From contig NZ_JAKRRW010000007.1 of assembly GCF_026191635.1 (NCBI RefSeq), positions 1 through 64,000 of the forward strand: 64,000 bases of DNA. The letters are read 5' to 3'. Of this stretch, positions 35,070 through 44,011 are shown one piece after another. Within the stretch, counting starts at the first letter, position 1; the number at the start of each line of letters is the position of its first letter. The translations under genes were made by a program, and so were the position numbers. The notes below the pieces were generated by a model. That model had not been told where the DNA came from. It saw only the letters and a list, made by a program, of their open reading frames with translations, and did not search any database. This stretch comes from Photobacterium obscurum (GTDB lineage Bacteria; Pseudomonadota; Gammaproteobacteria; Enterobacterales; Vibrionaceae).

Positions 35070-36614
35070 TTAGTCTCGTTGTTTGAACCCGGAATATTCG
35101 ATGCCGGCTAACCGCGCCATCTCGTGGTGCCAGGTGGCAAGGTCGTCTTTATTGAACTGGTTGAGGTGAGAGTGGCCGCATGCCCTTGCCATGACCTGCA
35201 TTAGCTCTGTTGACGCCATTAAGAAATTTGCAAGCTGTCTGGCCGCTTTTTCCGGGTTGAGCTTTTGGCGAAGGTCTTTGTTTTGGGTTGCAATGCCAGC
35301 AGGGCAGTTATTAGTGTTGCAAATACGAGCGGCTACACAGCCAATAGATTGCATCGCGCTATTGGCAATAGCGATACCGTCGGCACCAAGTGCCATAGCC
35401 TTAACGAAATCAACCGGAGTACGAAGACCGCCGGTAATGATTAATGTTACGTTATCAGACATACCTTGCTTATCGAGAAAATATCGTGCTCGAGCGAGGG
35501 CTGGGATTGTTGGAACGCTGATATGATCACGAAAGATCTGAGGTGCGGCTCCTGTACCACCACCTCGGCCATCTAAAATGATGTAGTCAGCACCGGCCTC
35601 AAGAGCAAACCCCATATCTCGTTCGATATGGTTAGCGCTGAGTTTAAAGCCGATTGGAATACCTCCGGTGATCTCTCTAACATTATCGGCGAATTCCGCA
35701 AAGTCGCGCACGGTCTTTAAATCTGTAAAGGTTGGTGGCGATATCGCATCGGTTCCTTCTTTCAGGCAGCGAGTCTTGGCGATTTTTCCGGTATTCTTGA
35801 TCGCCGGTAAATGACCGCCGGTTCCGGTTTTGGCACCTTGTCCTCCCTTAAAGTGAAATGCTTGTATTTTATTAAGCAAAGCTTCGTGGTAACCGAACTT
35901 GGCGCTGGCCAGCTCATAAAAGTAGCGGCTATTGGCTTGCTGTTCTTCAGCCAGCATACCGCCTTCACCTGAACAAATGCCTGTCCCAGCCAGTTCTGCG
36001 CCCATGGCTAACGCCGTTTTAGCCTCTTCAGAGAGTGCTCCGTAGCTCATGTCAGAAACAAATAGTGGAATATCTAGCACCAGAGGGCGCTTGGCTTTGG
36101 GGCCGATCAGCAGTTCTTTACCTATTGTGGTATTTTCCAGCAGGGGTTTGGTTGCCATTTGAGCAACCATTATCTGGATATCGTCCCAGTCGGGTAATTG
36201 ATAACGCGGAACGCCCATTGCTGTCATTGGACCATGGTGACCAACCTGAGATAGGCCTTCACGTGCGAGCTGGTGAATAAAAGCGACGGTAGGCTCTTCT
36301 TCGGTTGGAGATGCAACAGGCATTGAATCGCTTGATGTTATAACACCGGGACCTTCTTTCCCCACGTCTGTACTGGCAAACTTTTTATGGGTACCGTCGC
36401 AGAAGGGGGCATTTCCAGTGTGTTTACAAGCGCATAAATACTCTTCGCTATCTTTTTCCACTTTAAAAGCCAGAGGGGAAAGGCCAGTGCTTACGTGTGA
36501 ACCATCGCAGAAAGGTTGACTTGATGAGCGTCCGCATACACAGAAGTGATATTCCTTATTTTCCTCTAGATTAACTTTTATTGGTCTATTATTGGCGATA
36601 AGCGGTTTGGTCAT
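35070..36614 (-). CDS. double-CDGSH iron-sulphur / glutamate-synthase-type FMN protein
   Basis: 514 residues. Two N-terminal CDGSH motifs: Cys25-x-Cys27 ... Cys36-Asp-Gly-Ser-His40, and Cys61-x-Cys63 ... Cys72-Asp-Gly-Thr-His76, each expected to hold a [2Fe-2S] cluster with His ligand. Then a GltS-type FMN/TIM-barrel domain (about 150-500): 'LDIPLFVSDMSYGALS', 'HFKGGQGAKTGTGGHLP', 'ADYIILDGRGGGTGAAP', and the Cys-rich 'CVAARICNTNNCPAG' that in glutamate synthase binds a [3Fe-4S] cluster. The glutaminase and NAD(P)H partners of true glutamate synthase are absent. It probably transfers electrons between the clusters and FMN to an unknown substrate. Good start at 36614 with AAGGAG nearby. Confidence 0.88.
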   Translation of the reverse strand: MTKPLIANNRPIKVNLEENKEYHFCVCGRSSSQPFCDGSHVSTGLSPLAFKVEKDSEEYLCACKHTGNAPFCDGTHKKFASTDVGKEGPGVITSSDSMPVASPTEEEPTVAFIHQLAREGLSQVGHHGPMTAMGVPRYQLPDWDDIQIMVAQMATKPLLENTTIGKELLIGPKAKRPLVLDIPLFVSDMSYGALSEEAKTALAMGAELAGTGICSGEGGMLAEEQQANSRYFYELASAKFGYHEALLNKIQAFHFKGGQGAKTGTGGHLPAIKNTGKIAKTRCLKEGTDAISPPTFTDLKTVRDFAEFADNVREITGGIPIGFKLSANHIERDMGFALEAGADYIILDGRGGGTGAAPQIFRDHISVPTIPALARARYFLDKQGMSDNVTLIITGGLRTPVDFVKAMALGADGIAIANSAMQSIGCVAARICNTNNCPAGIATQNKDLRQKLNPEKAARQLANFLMASTELMQVMARACGHSHLNQFNKDDLATWHHEMARLAGIEYSGFKQRD

Positions 36615-36926
36615 TGCGTGACTCCTTGCTTAATTTTTTAGCATGACACTAACGAGGTTATTCATAGGCTTGTTGATAGAGTATGGGAGAGGTTGTAGGA
36701 ATTTGCAGCCGAACACATGTTGTTTCTATTGTATACAGGTATTTAGTTGGCTTAATATGCTAGTAGGCTATTGATGAATTGATAAAATATTGTAGTCATT
36801 GTGCAATGTGGAATATTGACCTAGTTGAGGCATTTTACTGTTTGTAACTATGTCGGCCTTTACAGCGACGGCAATTCACGGAACAATGGTAAGGCATTAA
36901 CTTTTAGGTAACGTTTGAAAGAGATT
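36615..36926. other. divergent promoter region between the CDGSH-FMN and VC0807-like genes
   Basis: About 310 bp of AT-rich sequence without a reading frame or strong palindrome; it must hold the two divergent promoters. Nothing further is seen. Confidence 0.45.
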
Positions 36927-37613
36927 ATGGCAGAAAAAAAAGCGAACCCATTTACTGATTTGATTATCAACGTCATTGTCCCATCTGTTGTTCTCATGAA
37001 ATTGAGTGGTGAGGAGCATTTAGGGTCAGTAGGCGCGTTAGTTGTCGCTTTAGCATTCCCTGTTGTTTATGGCGGATACGAGCTTATCAAGTATAGGAAA
37101 TTTAATTTTATCTCTTTGCTTGGCTTCGTTAGCGTATTGCTAACGGGAGGGATCGGTCTGTTAGAGCTGGACACTAAGTGGCTGGCGGTGAAAGAAGCAC
37201 TTATCCCAGGGTTGATTGGCCTTGGCGTGTTTATTTCAACATTTACTAAGTACCCGGTGGTCAGCAAGATGCTGTTTAACGATGCGGTTCTAAACCTGTC
37301 GTTGATTAAGGAAAAACTGGGGGAAAATGGCAAGCAAGAGGATTTTGAACGCTGCTTGGTTCAGTCTAATTACCTTTTTGCCAGTACATTTATTTTCTCC
37401 TCGGTGATGAACTATGTACTTGCGACTGTGATTGTTACCAGCCCGTCGGGCTCTCAAGCCTTTAATGAAGAGCTGGGTAAACTGACGTTGATGAGCTATC
37501 CCATGATTGCCATTCCTTCTATGGTTATGATGATGGGGATTTTTTACTTCGTTTGGCGTCAGATTCGTAAGATGACTCAGCTTGAAACAGCTCAGATCTT
37601 CAAGACTCAGTAA
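36927..37613 (+). CDS. VC0807-like integral membrane protein
   Basis: 228 residues from the ATG at 36927 (a TTG four codons earlier is possible). Six predicted membrane helices: about 8-24, 32-50, 60-78, 88-104, 150-175 and 190-212, with a charged cytoplasmic loop 'LSLIKEKLGENGKQEDFERC' between the fourth and fifth. The opening 'FTDLIINVIVPSVVLMKLSG' and the 'LLGFVSVLLTGGIGLLELD' block match what I recall of the VC0807 family of Vibrionaceae, whose function is unknown. Followed by its own terminator. Confidence 0.75.
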   Translation: MAEKKANPFTDLIINVIVPSVVLMKLSGEEHLGSVGALVVALAFPVVYGGYELIKYRKFNFISLLGFVSVLLTGGIGLLELDTKWLAVKEALIPGLIGLGVFISTFTKYPVVSKMLFNDAVLNLSLIKEKLGENGKQEDFERCLVQSNYLFASTFIFSSVMNYVLATVIVTSPSGSQAFNEELGKLTLMSYPMIAIPSMVMMMGIFYFVWRQIRKMTQLETAQIFKTQ

Positions 37614-37640
37614 TACGCTTACTTGGATACAAATCTTATC

Positions 37641-37672
37641 AATGCCAGCCTATTCATCGGCTGGCATTTTTA
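37641..37672 (+). terminator. rho-independent terminator
   Basis: AATGCCAGCC-TATTCATC-GGCTGGCATT followed by TTTAT; 27 bp after the membrane protein stop. Confidence 0.9.
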
Positions 37673-37777
37673 TGTCCTCTGTACTTATTGCGTCAGCTTG
37701 ATATTAATACTTGCTAGTTAAAGTGATTTATCGCACACTTTCAGCGTTTTATTAATAGTTACATTAGGTTTGCTATC

Positions 37778-38059
37778 ATGGCTTCAACAGCAGCAGCGCT
37801 TCACATTCTGGTGAAGCATAAAGAACAAGCAGATGACATTCTAAAGCAATTGAAAAAAGGCGCTAAATTCCAGACTCTTGCAAAGAAATATTCAACTTGC
37901 CCTTCGGGTAAACGAGGTGGTGATTTGGGGGAGTTTCGCAAGGGGGCAATGGTACCTGCATTCGATAAGGCAGTATTTACCAGTAAAGTACTTGAGCCAA
38001 TTGGCCCTGTTAAGACAAAATTCGGCTACCACATTATCAAGGTGCTTTACCGTACCTAA
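37778..38059 (+). CDS. ppiC: parvulin peptidyl-prolyl cis-trans isomerase
   Basis: 93-residue stand-alone parvulin domain catalysing cis-trans isomerisation of Xaa-Pro bonds, cytoplasmic (no signal peptide). Motifs: '[15 protein letters not shown]', '[23 protein letters not shown]', '[12 protein letters not shown]', '[14 protein letters not shown]', covering the whole PpiC fold including the active-site His, Cys and His residues. Size is typical of E. coli PpiC. It is monocistronic with a terminator on each side. Confidence 0.95.
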   Translation: MASTAAALHILVKHKEQADDILKQLKKGAKFQTLAKKYSTCPSGKRGGDLGEFRKGAMVPAFDKAVFTSKVLEPIGPVKTKFGYHIIKVLYRT

Positions 38060-38111
38060 GTTATGTGTAATTAACCGGTAATAAGGCTTATTATCGAACT
38101 TAGTACACTAG

Positions 38112-38139
38112 AAAAGAGAGCTCCGATGGGCTCTCTTTT
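38112..38139 (+). terminator. rho-independent terminator after ppiC
   Basis: AAAAGAGAGC-TCCGATGG-GCTCTCTTTT, 10-bp stem ending in T residues, 52 bp after the stop. Confidence 0.88.
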
Positions 38140-38244
38140 GCTATCTATATCTATCAAACGTGATGGCAGCTCTTCTGATTTAGTTAGTTACAATCATATT
38201 CTCTATGACGAATGTTTCTTACGTTTGATATCGGACAGCGGATT

Positions 38245-38268
38245 ACTCCGGCGAAGGTTCACCGGAGT
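38245..38268. other. hairpin beyond the ToxR-like gene
   Basis: ACTCCGG and CCGGAGT form a perfect 7-bp stem with a ten-base loop, 14 bp beyond the stop of the leftward ToxR-like gene. No T run, so terminator activity is doubtful. Confidence 0.4.
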
Positions 38269-38281
38269 CGTAAATTATGGG

Positions 38282-39595
38282 CTAGTCGCATTCAGGAGTT
38301 TGGTTTAGGCGAAGGAAGTTTCTACATTTGGCAAATTGGTTAAACTCTGAAAAATTCGACGCTTCAAGACCTTGCTTATTTAACCAGTAAAAACCAGTTC
38401 TATCAGAGTACCAGAGATACAGTTCTGGTTGGCGGAAAAGCATGTAAGTGTCATATCCAACAGTCTGCTTGAAAAGACTGTTTACATAACTTTCAATCTT
38501 GCTTGGCAGAGCAATCCCCATTTGTTGCAACTCTTCCTTACTGTTTATCCAGTAAAAGTACTCCGGGTTTGTTCTTGTTGCTGCGATGAAGGGTTCAATA
38601 GTGGTTTTTCTCAGGGTAAATTTTCCTCCCTTGAAAGAGGTCGCAACAAATTCTTTAGTGTTGTTATTCATTCGGTAGCTCACACCCGTAAAAGACCAGG
38701 TGTAAGGCTTAATTTTGTGGATGAAATACTGAGAGAGGTTGGGAGAGATCTTCCCATCCTCGAGATATAAATTGTATGATTTTGCAGAGGCTTTTATTTT
38801 TATATCGTCTTTATATACCGACATGGCACCGATCGAAAGTGACTCTTCGGTCAATAGCGGCCAGAATGAATTTAGATCAAAATGTTTGAAGGTAACGGCG
38901 CGGGCTGTTGCGGGGTCACAATAGTTTTGGACAGTTTTTTCGCAAAAAGCAATGGAGTAGTATTCGTTAGATTTTGCAAGAAAAAACAGTTTATTGTTAA
39001 TTTTCTTTGGGACGATGTATTGGTTGTTGTGATTGAGTAAGAAAGCCAGATCTTCCTCTTGGTTTGAAAGCAATACAATCGTATTGTTGTCATCGTCGGT
39101 GACTACTTGATGATAGAATTTTTCGTTATGAGAATGATAGTAAACCCCAGAAAGAATAATGAGCCCACACAATACTAAAGTGGTAACTATTGAGTACGCT
39201 AGTTTGGGCCTTTTAAACCTCTCACGCTTTGTATGTTCTTCAACGTTACTTTGAGGTATAGGCTCCTCATAAGGGGTAGTGATAATCTTGTAGCCCAACT
39301 TGGGGATTAATTCGATTATCTGACCCTTTTCTTCTTCTTTGAGCTTAATTCGTAGGTTTCTTATCGTTTGAAACAACGAAGTTGCAGCCACCTCTTTTCG
39401 TGCCCAGCCGGCTTGCAGCAAATCAGCCTTAGATACCATACGTGGAGCATTTGAGACTAGGCTATACAGAACTTCACGTTCTGCTCGATTTAGCGCAATT
39501 GTATGTTGTTTGGAAAATAGCTGCTTGGTTGAGCAGTCAAAGTAAATTGCTTTGCCTAGTTTTACTTTCTGGGGGGGAACTTGACTATTTGGCAT
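38282..39595 (-). CDS. ToxR-like membrane-anchored transcriptional regulator
   Basis: 437 residues. The cytoplasmic N terminus is an OmpR/ToxR winged helix (about 10-108: 'FSKQHTIALNRAEREVLYSL', 'VSKADLLQAGW', 'QTIRNLRIKLKEEEKGQII', 'IPKLGYKI'). A basic linker follows, then one membrane helix (about 132-153, 'LAYSIVTTLVLCGLIILSGV') and a roughly 280-residue periplasmic domain that I do not recognise and that would sense an envelope signal. Like ToxR/CadC proteins it should regulate transcription from the membrane without phosphorylation. It is divergent from an outer-membrane barrel gene at 39948, the most likely target. The periplasmic part is much longer than in ToxR itself. Confidence 0.85.
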   Translation of the reverse strand: MPNSQVPPQKVKLGKAIYFDCSTKQLFSKQHTIALNRAEREVLYSLVSNAPRMVSKADLLQAGWARKEVAATSLFQTIRNLRIKLKEEEKGQIIELIPKLGYKIITTPYEEPIPQSNVEEHTKRERFKRPKLAYSIVTTLVLCGLIILSGVYYHSHNEKFYHQVVTDDDNNTIVLLSNQEEDLAFLLNHNNQYIVPKKINNKLFFLAKSNEYYSIAFCEKTVQNYCDPATARAVTFKHFDLNSFWPLLTEESLSIGAMSVYKDDIKIKASAKSYNLYLEDGKISPNLSQYFIHKIKPYTWSFTGVSYRMNNNTKEFVATSFKGGKFTLRKTTIEPFIAATRTNPEYFYWINSKEELQQMGIALPSKIESYVNSLFKQTVGYDTYMLFRQPELYLWYSDRTGFYWLNKQGLEASNFSEFNQFAKCRNFLRLNQTPECD

Positions 39596-39947
39596 GCTTC
39601 ATGGCTCAAAGAAGGTATCGTCAGCTATAAGGTTTTCTGAGGAAAATAAAATATCTCATTGATTTTAATAACCTAAGATATTACAAGCAAATAATGCCAC
39701 AGAGTATATTTTGAATCTAGCTTCTGACTTTAAAAATCTGTTTAGAATTTTACTTAAGTTCAGCTAAAGGTAATCGTGCTTGTTGCGCACTGGTGTGCAC
39801 AATAATTTTCGCCTTAAAAATTAGTCAATATGATTATTTTTGCGACACTGAGATATTGCATCACTTTCTATACTGAACTAAGTCGCTCATTGCCATTCAT
39901 TATTCTAATTATTCATCGTGATGGGCTGTATGCTTTTGGGGGAATGT
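39596..39947 (+). promoter_or_regulatory. divergent control region: ToxR-like regulator / outer-membrane barrel
   Basis: 350 bp, very AT-rich. It contains a G/C-flanked dyad TGCGCAC-TG-GTGTGCA (39785-39801 or so; one mismatch) and many TTTAAA/TTTTGAA-like stretches such as could bind a ToxR-type winged helix. Promoters of both genes lie here. Confidence 0.45.
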
Positions 39948-41174
39948 ATGGATATTTCAACAAGGCTGATCATCAGGGGGGCACCTATCATGATGATTAG
40001 TTTAACTTTATGTTATCAATCAGCATATGCTGCGAGTCCTGATGGTTCTGGTTCAATGGTTAGCAGAGTATCTGAAGAGGTGTATGCTGCAATTTCTGAT
40101 TTGTGGATTGCTAGTGATATCCGAGGTGATAAACTCAGCAAAGATGAATTAGGAGTATCGGTTTATCGTGGTCACAATAGTAATGATATGGCTGCACGGG
40201 CAAATGACTTACGTTATGCCGCAAAGCAAAATGCGTTACCTTCCTCATACGGAAATCAATTTTCTGAACTGACACTTTTTCAGAATGGTGGTTTAGGAGA
40301 GCAGAATTATTCTCGTCTTGGTGCATATGTTCGATTTGAGCCTATCAACGTCATTAATGAAAATGTTTCATTTATAAATGAACGAAGTATCGATAATAAT
40401 GAAGGGTATTCAGTCACCTTGGGAGGTGATTACTTATTGAATGATCATTATTTATTCGGGTTGGCACTTGGACTGCCATTCGGTGAGACCGATGATGACA
40501 ATACCAAGAGTGAAATTGACGGGCTTGTCGCATCGGGCTATTTCAGTTATTTCCAGGATGATTGGTATGTCGATTTTACAGCCAGTTATGCATTGATGGA
40601 TACAGACATAGAGCGCCGAATTACCCATTATAGTGATAGTGTTATAAATAATTCCAGTGAGGCCGATTCTGATATCTGGGTATTTTCATTAGGTGGTGGT
40701 TATGTTGTCAATTATAACTACCTGAATATTGCATTTGAAAGCAGTGTTCAATATACACTTTCAGATACCGAGAGATATGCAGAAAAGCCATCAAAAGGTA
40801 ATTCCAATTACCTCATTTCCAAAGTTGATAATATCAATAACCTTGAGTCAACAATGGTAATTGCTGGTGTTAGTCTTTCACACCCATTGCGTTCAAGCAT
40901 CGGCATATTTCAACCTTATGTTAGGGGATATGTGCATTATGATATTGACAGTGGCTCAGAGCGAATAATTAGCCAACTCAAAGCTGATAATTCCGGTAGT
41001 GTACTTCCGATTATTGTTGACACTGACGACTCAATTTATGGACGTATGCACTTGGGGATATCAGGTGCGTTTAATCAAGACTGGAATGGTTATGCCGAAG
41101 CAAGTACTTTATTTGGGCTTGATGATTTGTCCGCTTATACATTTACAGTTGGGCTGAGTGTTTCACTTGATTAA
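39948..41174 (+). CDS. autotransporter-type outer-membrane beta-barrel protein
   Basis: 408 residues from the ATG at 39948 (GGGGG just upstream; an ATG at 39918 would add ten residues). After a signal peptide ending 'SAYA-ASPD' comes a helical, charged stretch of about 100 residues, then a barrel of roughly 12 strands with the 'YSVTLGGDYLLNDHYLFGLALG', 'VASGYFSYFQDDWYVDFTASY' and 'VFSLGGGYVVNYNYLNIAFE' pattern of autotransporter beta domains, ending 'FTVGLSVSLD'. There is no large passenger, so it may be a plain barrel protein. Ends in Asp rather than Phe, which is unusual for barrel assembly. Probably controlled by the divergent ToxR-like regulator. Confidence 0.72.
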   Translation: MDISTRLIIRGAPIMMISLTLCYQSAYAASPDGSGSMVSRVSEEVYAAISDLWIASDIRGDKLSKDELGVSVYRGHNSNDMAARANDLRYAAKQNALPSSYGNQFSELTLFQNGGLGEQNYSRLGAYVRFEPINVINENVSFINERSIDNNEGYSVTLGGDYLLNDHYLFGLALGLPFGETDDDNTKSEIDGLVASGYFSYFQDDWYVDFTASYALMDTDIERRITHYSDSVINNSSEADSDIWVFSLGGGYVVNYNYLNIAFESSVQYTLSDTERYAEKPSKGNSNYLISKVDNINNLESTMVIAGVSLSHPLRSSIGIFQPYVRGYVHYDIDSGSERIISQLKADNSGSVLPIIVDTDDSIYGRMHLGISGAFNQDWNGYAEASTLFGLDDLSAYTFTVGLSVSLD

Positions 41175-41230
41175 TAAGTATGCTTCGGGCTGAGAATATG
41201 CGTGACTAAGGGGTATCCAAAGTTCGACAT

Positions 41231-42355
41231 TTAAGAAGGTGTAGGTATTTTCCTTTTTAATCTATCTATACCTCCTTCCGAGCTGAAAAATAACTCAAAT
41301 TCTACCATGACGCCTGGGTTGATTTTATAATCAAACTCATCTTGAAAATCAAGCTCAGGCGTCACGGTTAAATATAACCATTGCTTATATAGTCGATGTT
41401 TCCAGGATACTGAGGCCCATGAATTGGTAATGGAGTAGTGAGGTGCTGAATCGGCACTAACCCCTAGAGAGTACTGAAAGAGGTTGTTTTCATCAACACG
41501 GTCAAATATTTCTGTTTGATAGACAAACTCCCAGTCGTTATCAGTATCTAAATATTGAGCGCTTGTGCTTATCTTAAGGATTGTGGCTGGGTTTTCTCGC
41601 AGTGCATAATATAGGTCAAGTGAAGTTAAACTACCTGGTCCTTTTGAATGATAATAAAAAACTTCTTGTTTAACTCGACTTGTCCAGTTATAGCTAAGTT
41701 GATCCACTCGGTGGAGATCGGCGCGAGTAAAAGGGTCAAGCGGTAGCTTTAATTTTAACCCTATATCAAACCCGGTTTTCCATTCTCCCAGTTTTCTGTC
41801 CTGAAGGCGCACGCCACCTACGGCACCGGAAAGGCTGCTGTTACTGTTATCGCTAATACCGCGCTCTTTGTCTTCTAGGCGATCAAAATCATCGGGATCA
41901 CTTTCAATAATCAGTTTCCAATTTTTTCTGGTATGCGGTAGGTCCAGTTTAAGGTAGACGCTGGCATCAGACTCAAAGTACTCTCGATGTGAATAACGGT
42001 TCTTGAATCGGATCCGCAGGTAGCTACGGTTTTTTATAGGGGCTTCGTCGTCATTTTTACCAATAAAATGGTCGAATGATGTGCCATATTCATGAATACT
42101 ATCTGCAATTGAAAGCTGAGTATCATCAATCCATGTTTGTACTCTATTTTCTTCGCTGTCTTCGGTTTCTTCAGTACTAGTGAAATCATCCAATACAGTC
42201 GCTTGGGGGGATATGGGGGGGATCTCTGTATCGCTGGCAAAGAGTTGATAAGGAGTAAATAAGGCAAGTATAAAGATCGAACGGTTAAACAGAGTTTTAC
42301 TATTGTCGACAAAGTGACATTTCACATTATGATAGCGGCAATGTAAATTATCCAT
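41231..42355 (-). CDS. predicted envelope (outer-membrane) protein of unknown function
   Basis: 374 residues. A long charged N-region precedes a hydrophobic stretch 'FNRSIFILALFTPYQLFA', which reads as a signal peptide. After an acidic linker ('EETEDSEENR') the protein consists of alternating strands: 'KNRSYLRIRFKNRYSHREYF', 'ASVYLKLDLPHTRKNWKLII', 'KTGFDIGLKLKLPLDPFTRA', 'QWLYLTVTPELDFQDE', 'NPGVMVEFELFF', consistent with an outer-membrane barrel or a beta-rich periplasmic protein. No family recognised. Convergent with the preceding barrel gene (56 bp between stops). I choose ATG 42355 with AGG five bases upstream. Confidence 0.65.
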   Translation of the reverse strand: MDNLHCRYHNVKCHFVDNSKTLFNRSIFILALFTPYQLFASDTEIPPISPQATVLDDFTSTEETEDSEENRVQTWIDDTQLSIADSIHEYGTSFDHFIGKNDDEAPIKNRSYLRIRFKNRYSHREYFESDASVYLKLDLPHTRKNWKLIIESDPDDFDRLEDKERGISDNSNSSLSGAVGGVRLQDRKLGEWKTGFDIGLKLKLPLDPFTRADLHRVDQLSYNWTSRVKQEVFYYHSKGPGSLTSLDLYYALRENPATILKISTSAQYLDTDNDWEFVYQTEIFDRVDENNLFQYSLGVSADSAPHYSITNSWASVSWKHRLYKQWLYLTVTPELDFQDEFDYKINPGVMVEFELFFSSEGGIDRLKRKIPTPS

Positions 42356-42683
42356 CACTGCCTAACTCCTCATTTCTTCTAATAAAACGCTGATAACATA
42401 ATAGTTTTATTATAGCCGACCTTTCTCACTATGAGTGCAATATGCAACATATCGATTAAAAGTGAGATTCTTTTCTAAAATAACAACTTTTTTAGCGGAT
42501 TTTTTTGCTTTCAATTAGGTGGGGGTTAAATACTTTGTTTTGAAACATAGTCTTACAGAGTATTGTAGTTTGTTTACATAATTATAATTAGGATTTTATT
42601 GTTTATTCAATCTTCGACTACACTTAATTTGGTTGGCAAATCTGTACATGAACGTACAGAGTTACTTATGGAGTAAAGGTACG
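42356..42683. other. AT-rich divergent intergenic region
   Basis: About 330 bp between the envelope protein gene and a small rightward gene. AT-rich with long T runs; promoters of both are expected here. I see no operator or RNA element. Confidence 0.45.
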
Positions 42684-42962
42684 ATGGATAGTTCAGACTT
42701 TGATGGAATTAAGCGAGATATCTCATTGACTATCAATAATATTTTTGAGGACTTTGAGGAAGACAATAATCGCTTACCGACAATTGAGGAGTTCAGAACT
42801 TTATTCGCCGGACATGCTGAACAATATATTGGCCCGATGGATCGGCTCAGTGTTGAAGGCATATCTAATAATTTTGACAGACATCAGTCAAGGGAGCTGA
42901 AAATTTGGCGTGCAGCCAATGAGCTGGAAGCTGAGCAACGCTTCCTGAGGTCTGAACAGTAG
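42684..42962 (+). CDS. small soluble protein of unknown function
   Basis: 92 residues from ATG 42684, preceded by GGAGTAAAGG; an ATG at 42648 would add 12 residues. Acidic, helical, no signal peptide: 'DFDGIKRDISLTINNIFEDFEEDNN', 'LPTIEEFRTLFAGHAEQY', 'WRAANELEAEQRFLRSEQ'. No family recognised. Sits between an envelope protein gene and the liu operon's end, transcribed alone. Confidence 0.6.
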   Translation: MDSSDFDGIKRDISLTINNIFEDFEEDNNRLPTIEEFRTLFAGHAEQYIGPMDRLSVEGISNNFDRHQSRELKIWRAANELEAEQRFLRSEQ

Positions 42963-43096
42963 GGCGGTAGGACATACTGAAATATTTCTTCAGTGTGTGT
43001 CAGTTTATGCATGACATTTTGTGGCTCTTTGGCGATGGTTATTATGATCGAAGTAACTGTCGCCTTTTTTTCCGCTTGGGGATAGTTGCTTGATGT

Positions 43097-44011
43097 TTAG
43101 GATTTAGGTCGCAGCCGTTGAGCTTTCAGTGCCAAGGACGTTTTTGACATAGGGCTTTTACCTAATTGTTGACACATATTCCAGCCGGCTTCAGCGACTT
43201 TTTCTAAATTAACTCCGGTTTCAATTCCCAACCCATGACAGAGGTAGAGAACATCTTCTGTGGCTACATTACCGCTGGCACCATAGGCATAGGGGCATCC
43301 CCCTAAACCTGCTGTGCTACTGTCAATAACATTTACTCCCATGGTTAGGGCTTGGTAGATATTGGCTAACGCTTGCCCCCAAGTATCGTGGAAGTGTACT
43401 GCTATTTGATGGAGCGGTATCTGTTTTCTTACTTCGTCAACCATAGATGCAATTCGTTGCGGGGTACCGGTACCTATCGTATCGCCGAGTGAGACTTCAT
43501 AGCAGCCAAGCTCTATCAGTTTTTTAGCAACCATTGCAACTGATTGTGGGGCGGTAGGGCCATCATAGGGACAATCGACAACACACGACAGATAGCCCCG
43601 CACAGGAATATGGTGTTTTTGTGCAAGCACCATTAAGGGCTCAAAGCGATTGAGGCTCTCGGCAATAGAGCAGTTGATATTGTGTTGACTAAAACCTTCC
43701 GAGCACGACCCAAAAATGGCAATTTGATCGGCTCCTGCTTCAAGAGCAAGCTCAAAGCCTTTTACATTGGGGGTTAATGCTGAGTAGGTAACACCTGGTA
43801 ATCGATGAATCTGCTGCATAACTGATTTTGAATCAGCCATTTGAGGTACCCACTGAGGTGATACAAATGCACCAGCTTCGATACACTTTAGTCCAGTTAG
43901 TGATAATTCATCGATAAAGCGAACTTTACTTGTTGTACTGACCTTTGGCTCATTTTGTAGGCCATCTCTGGCACCCACTTCAACAATCGTGACTTGCTTG
44001 GGGATACTCAT
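43097..44011 (-). CDS. liuE: hydroxymethylglutaryl-CoA lyase
   Basis: Last step of leucine degradation: cleaves HMG-CoA to acetoacetate and acetyl-CoA. DRE-TIM-type signatures: 'VEVGARDGLQNEP', 'FGSCSEGFSQHNINCS', 'SLGDTIGTGTP', 'HFHDTWGQALANI' and the active-site loop 'GLGGCPYAYGASGNVATEDV' with the conserved Cys. 304 residues. Start at 44011 has GGAGG eight bases upstream and lies 31 bases inside the liuD reading frame, so the two genes overlap and are probably coupled. Final gene of the liuABCDE order. Confidence 0.95.
   Translation of the reverse strand: MSIPKQVTIVEVGARDGLQNEPKVSTTSKVRFIDELSLTGLKCIEAGAFVSPQWVPQMADSKSVMQQIHRLPGVTYSALTPNVKGFELALEAGADQIAIFGSCSEGFSQHNINCSIAESLNRFEPLMVLAQKHHIPVRGYLSCVVDCPYDGPTAPQSVAMVAKKLIELGCYEVSLGDTIGTGTPQRIASMVDEVRKQIPLHQIAVHFHDTWGQALANIYQALTMGVNVIDSSTAGLGGCPYAYGASGNVATEDVLYLCHGLGIETGVNLEKVAEAGWNMCQQLGKSPMSKTSLALKAQRLRPKS

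Noticed and set aside
42978..43070. Terminator between the small rightward gene and liuE
   Set aside because: GGCGA and TCGCC segments with a nearby T run exist, but the arms are short and far apart.
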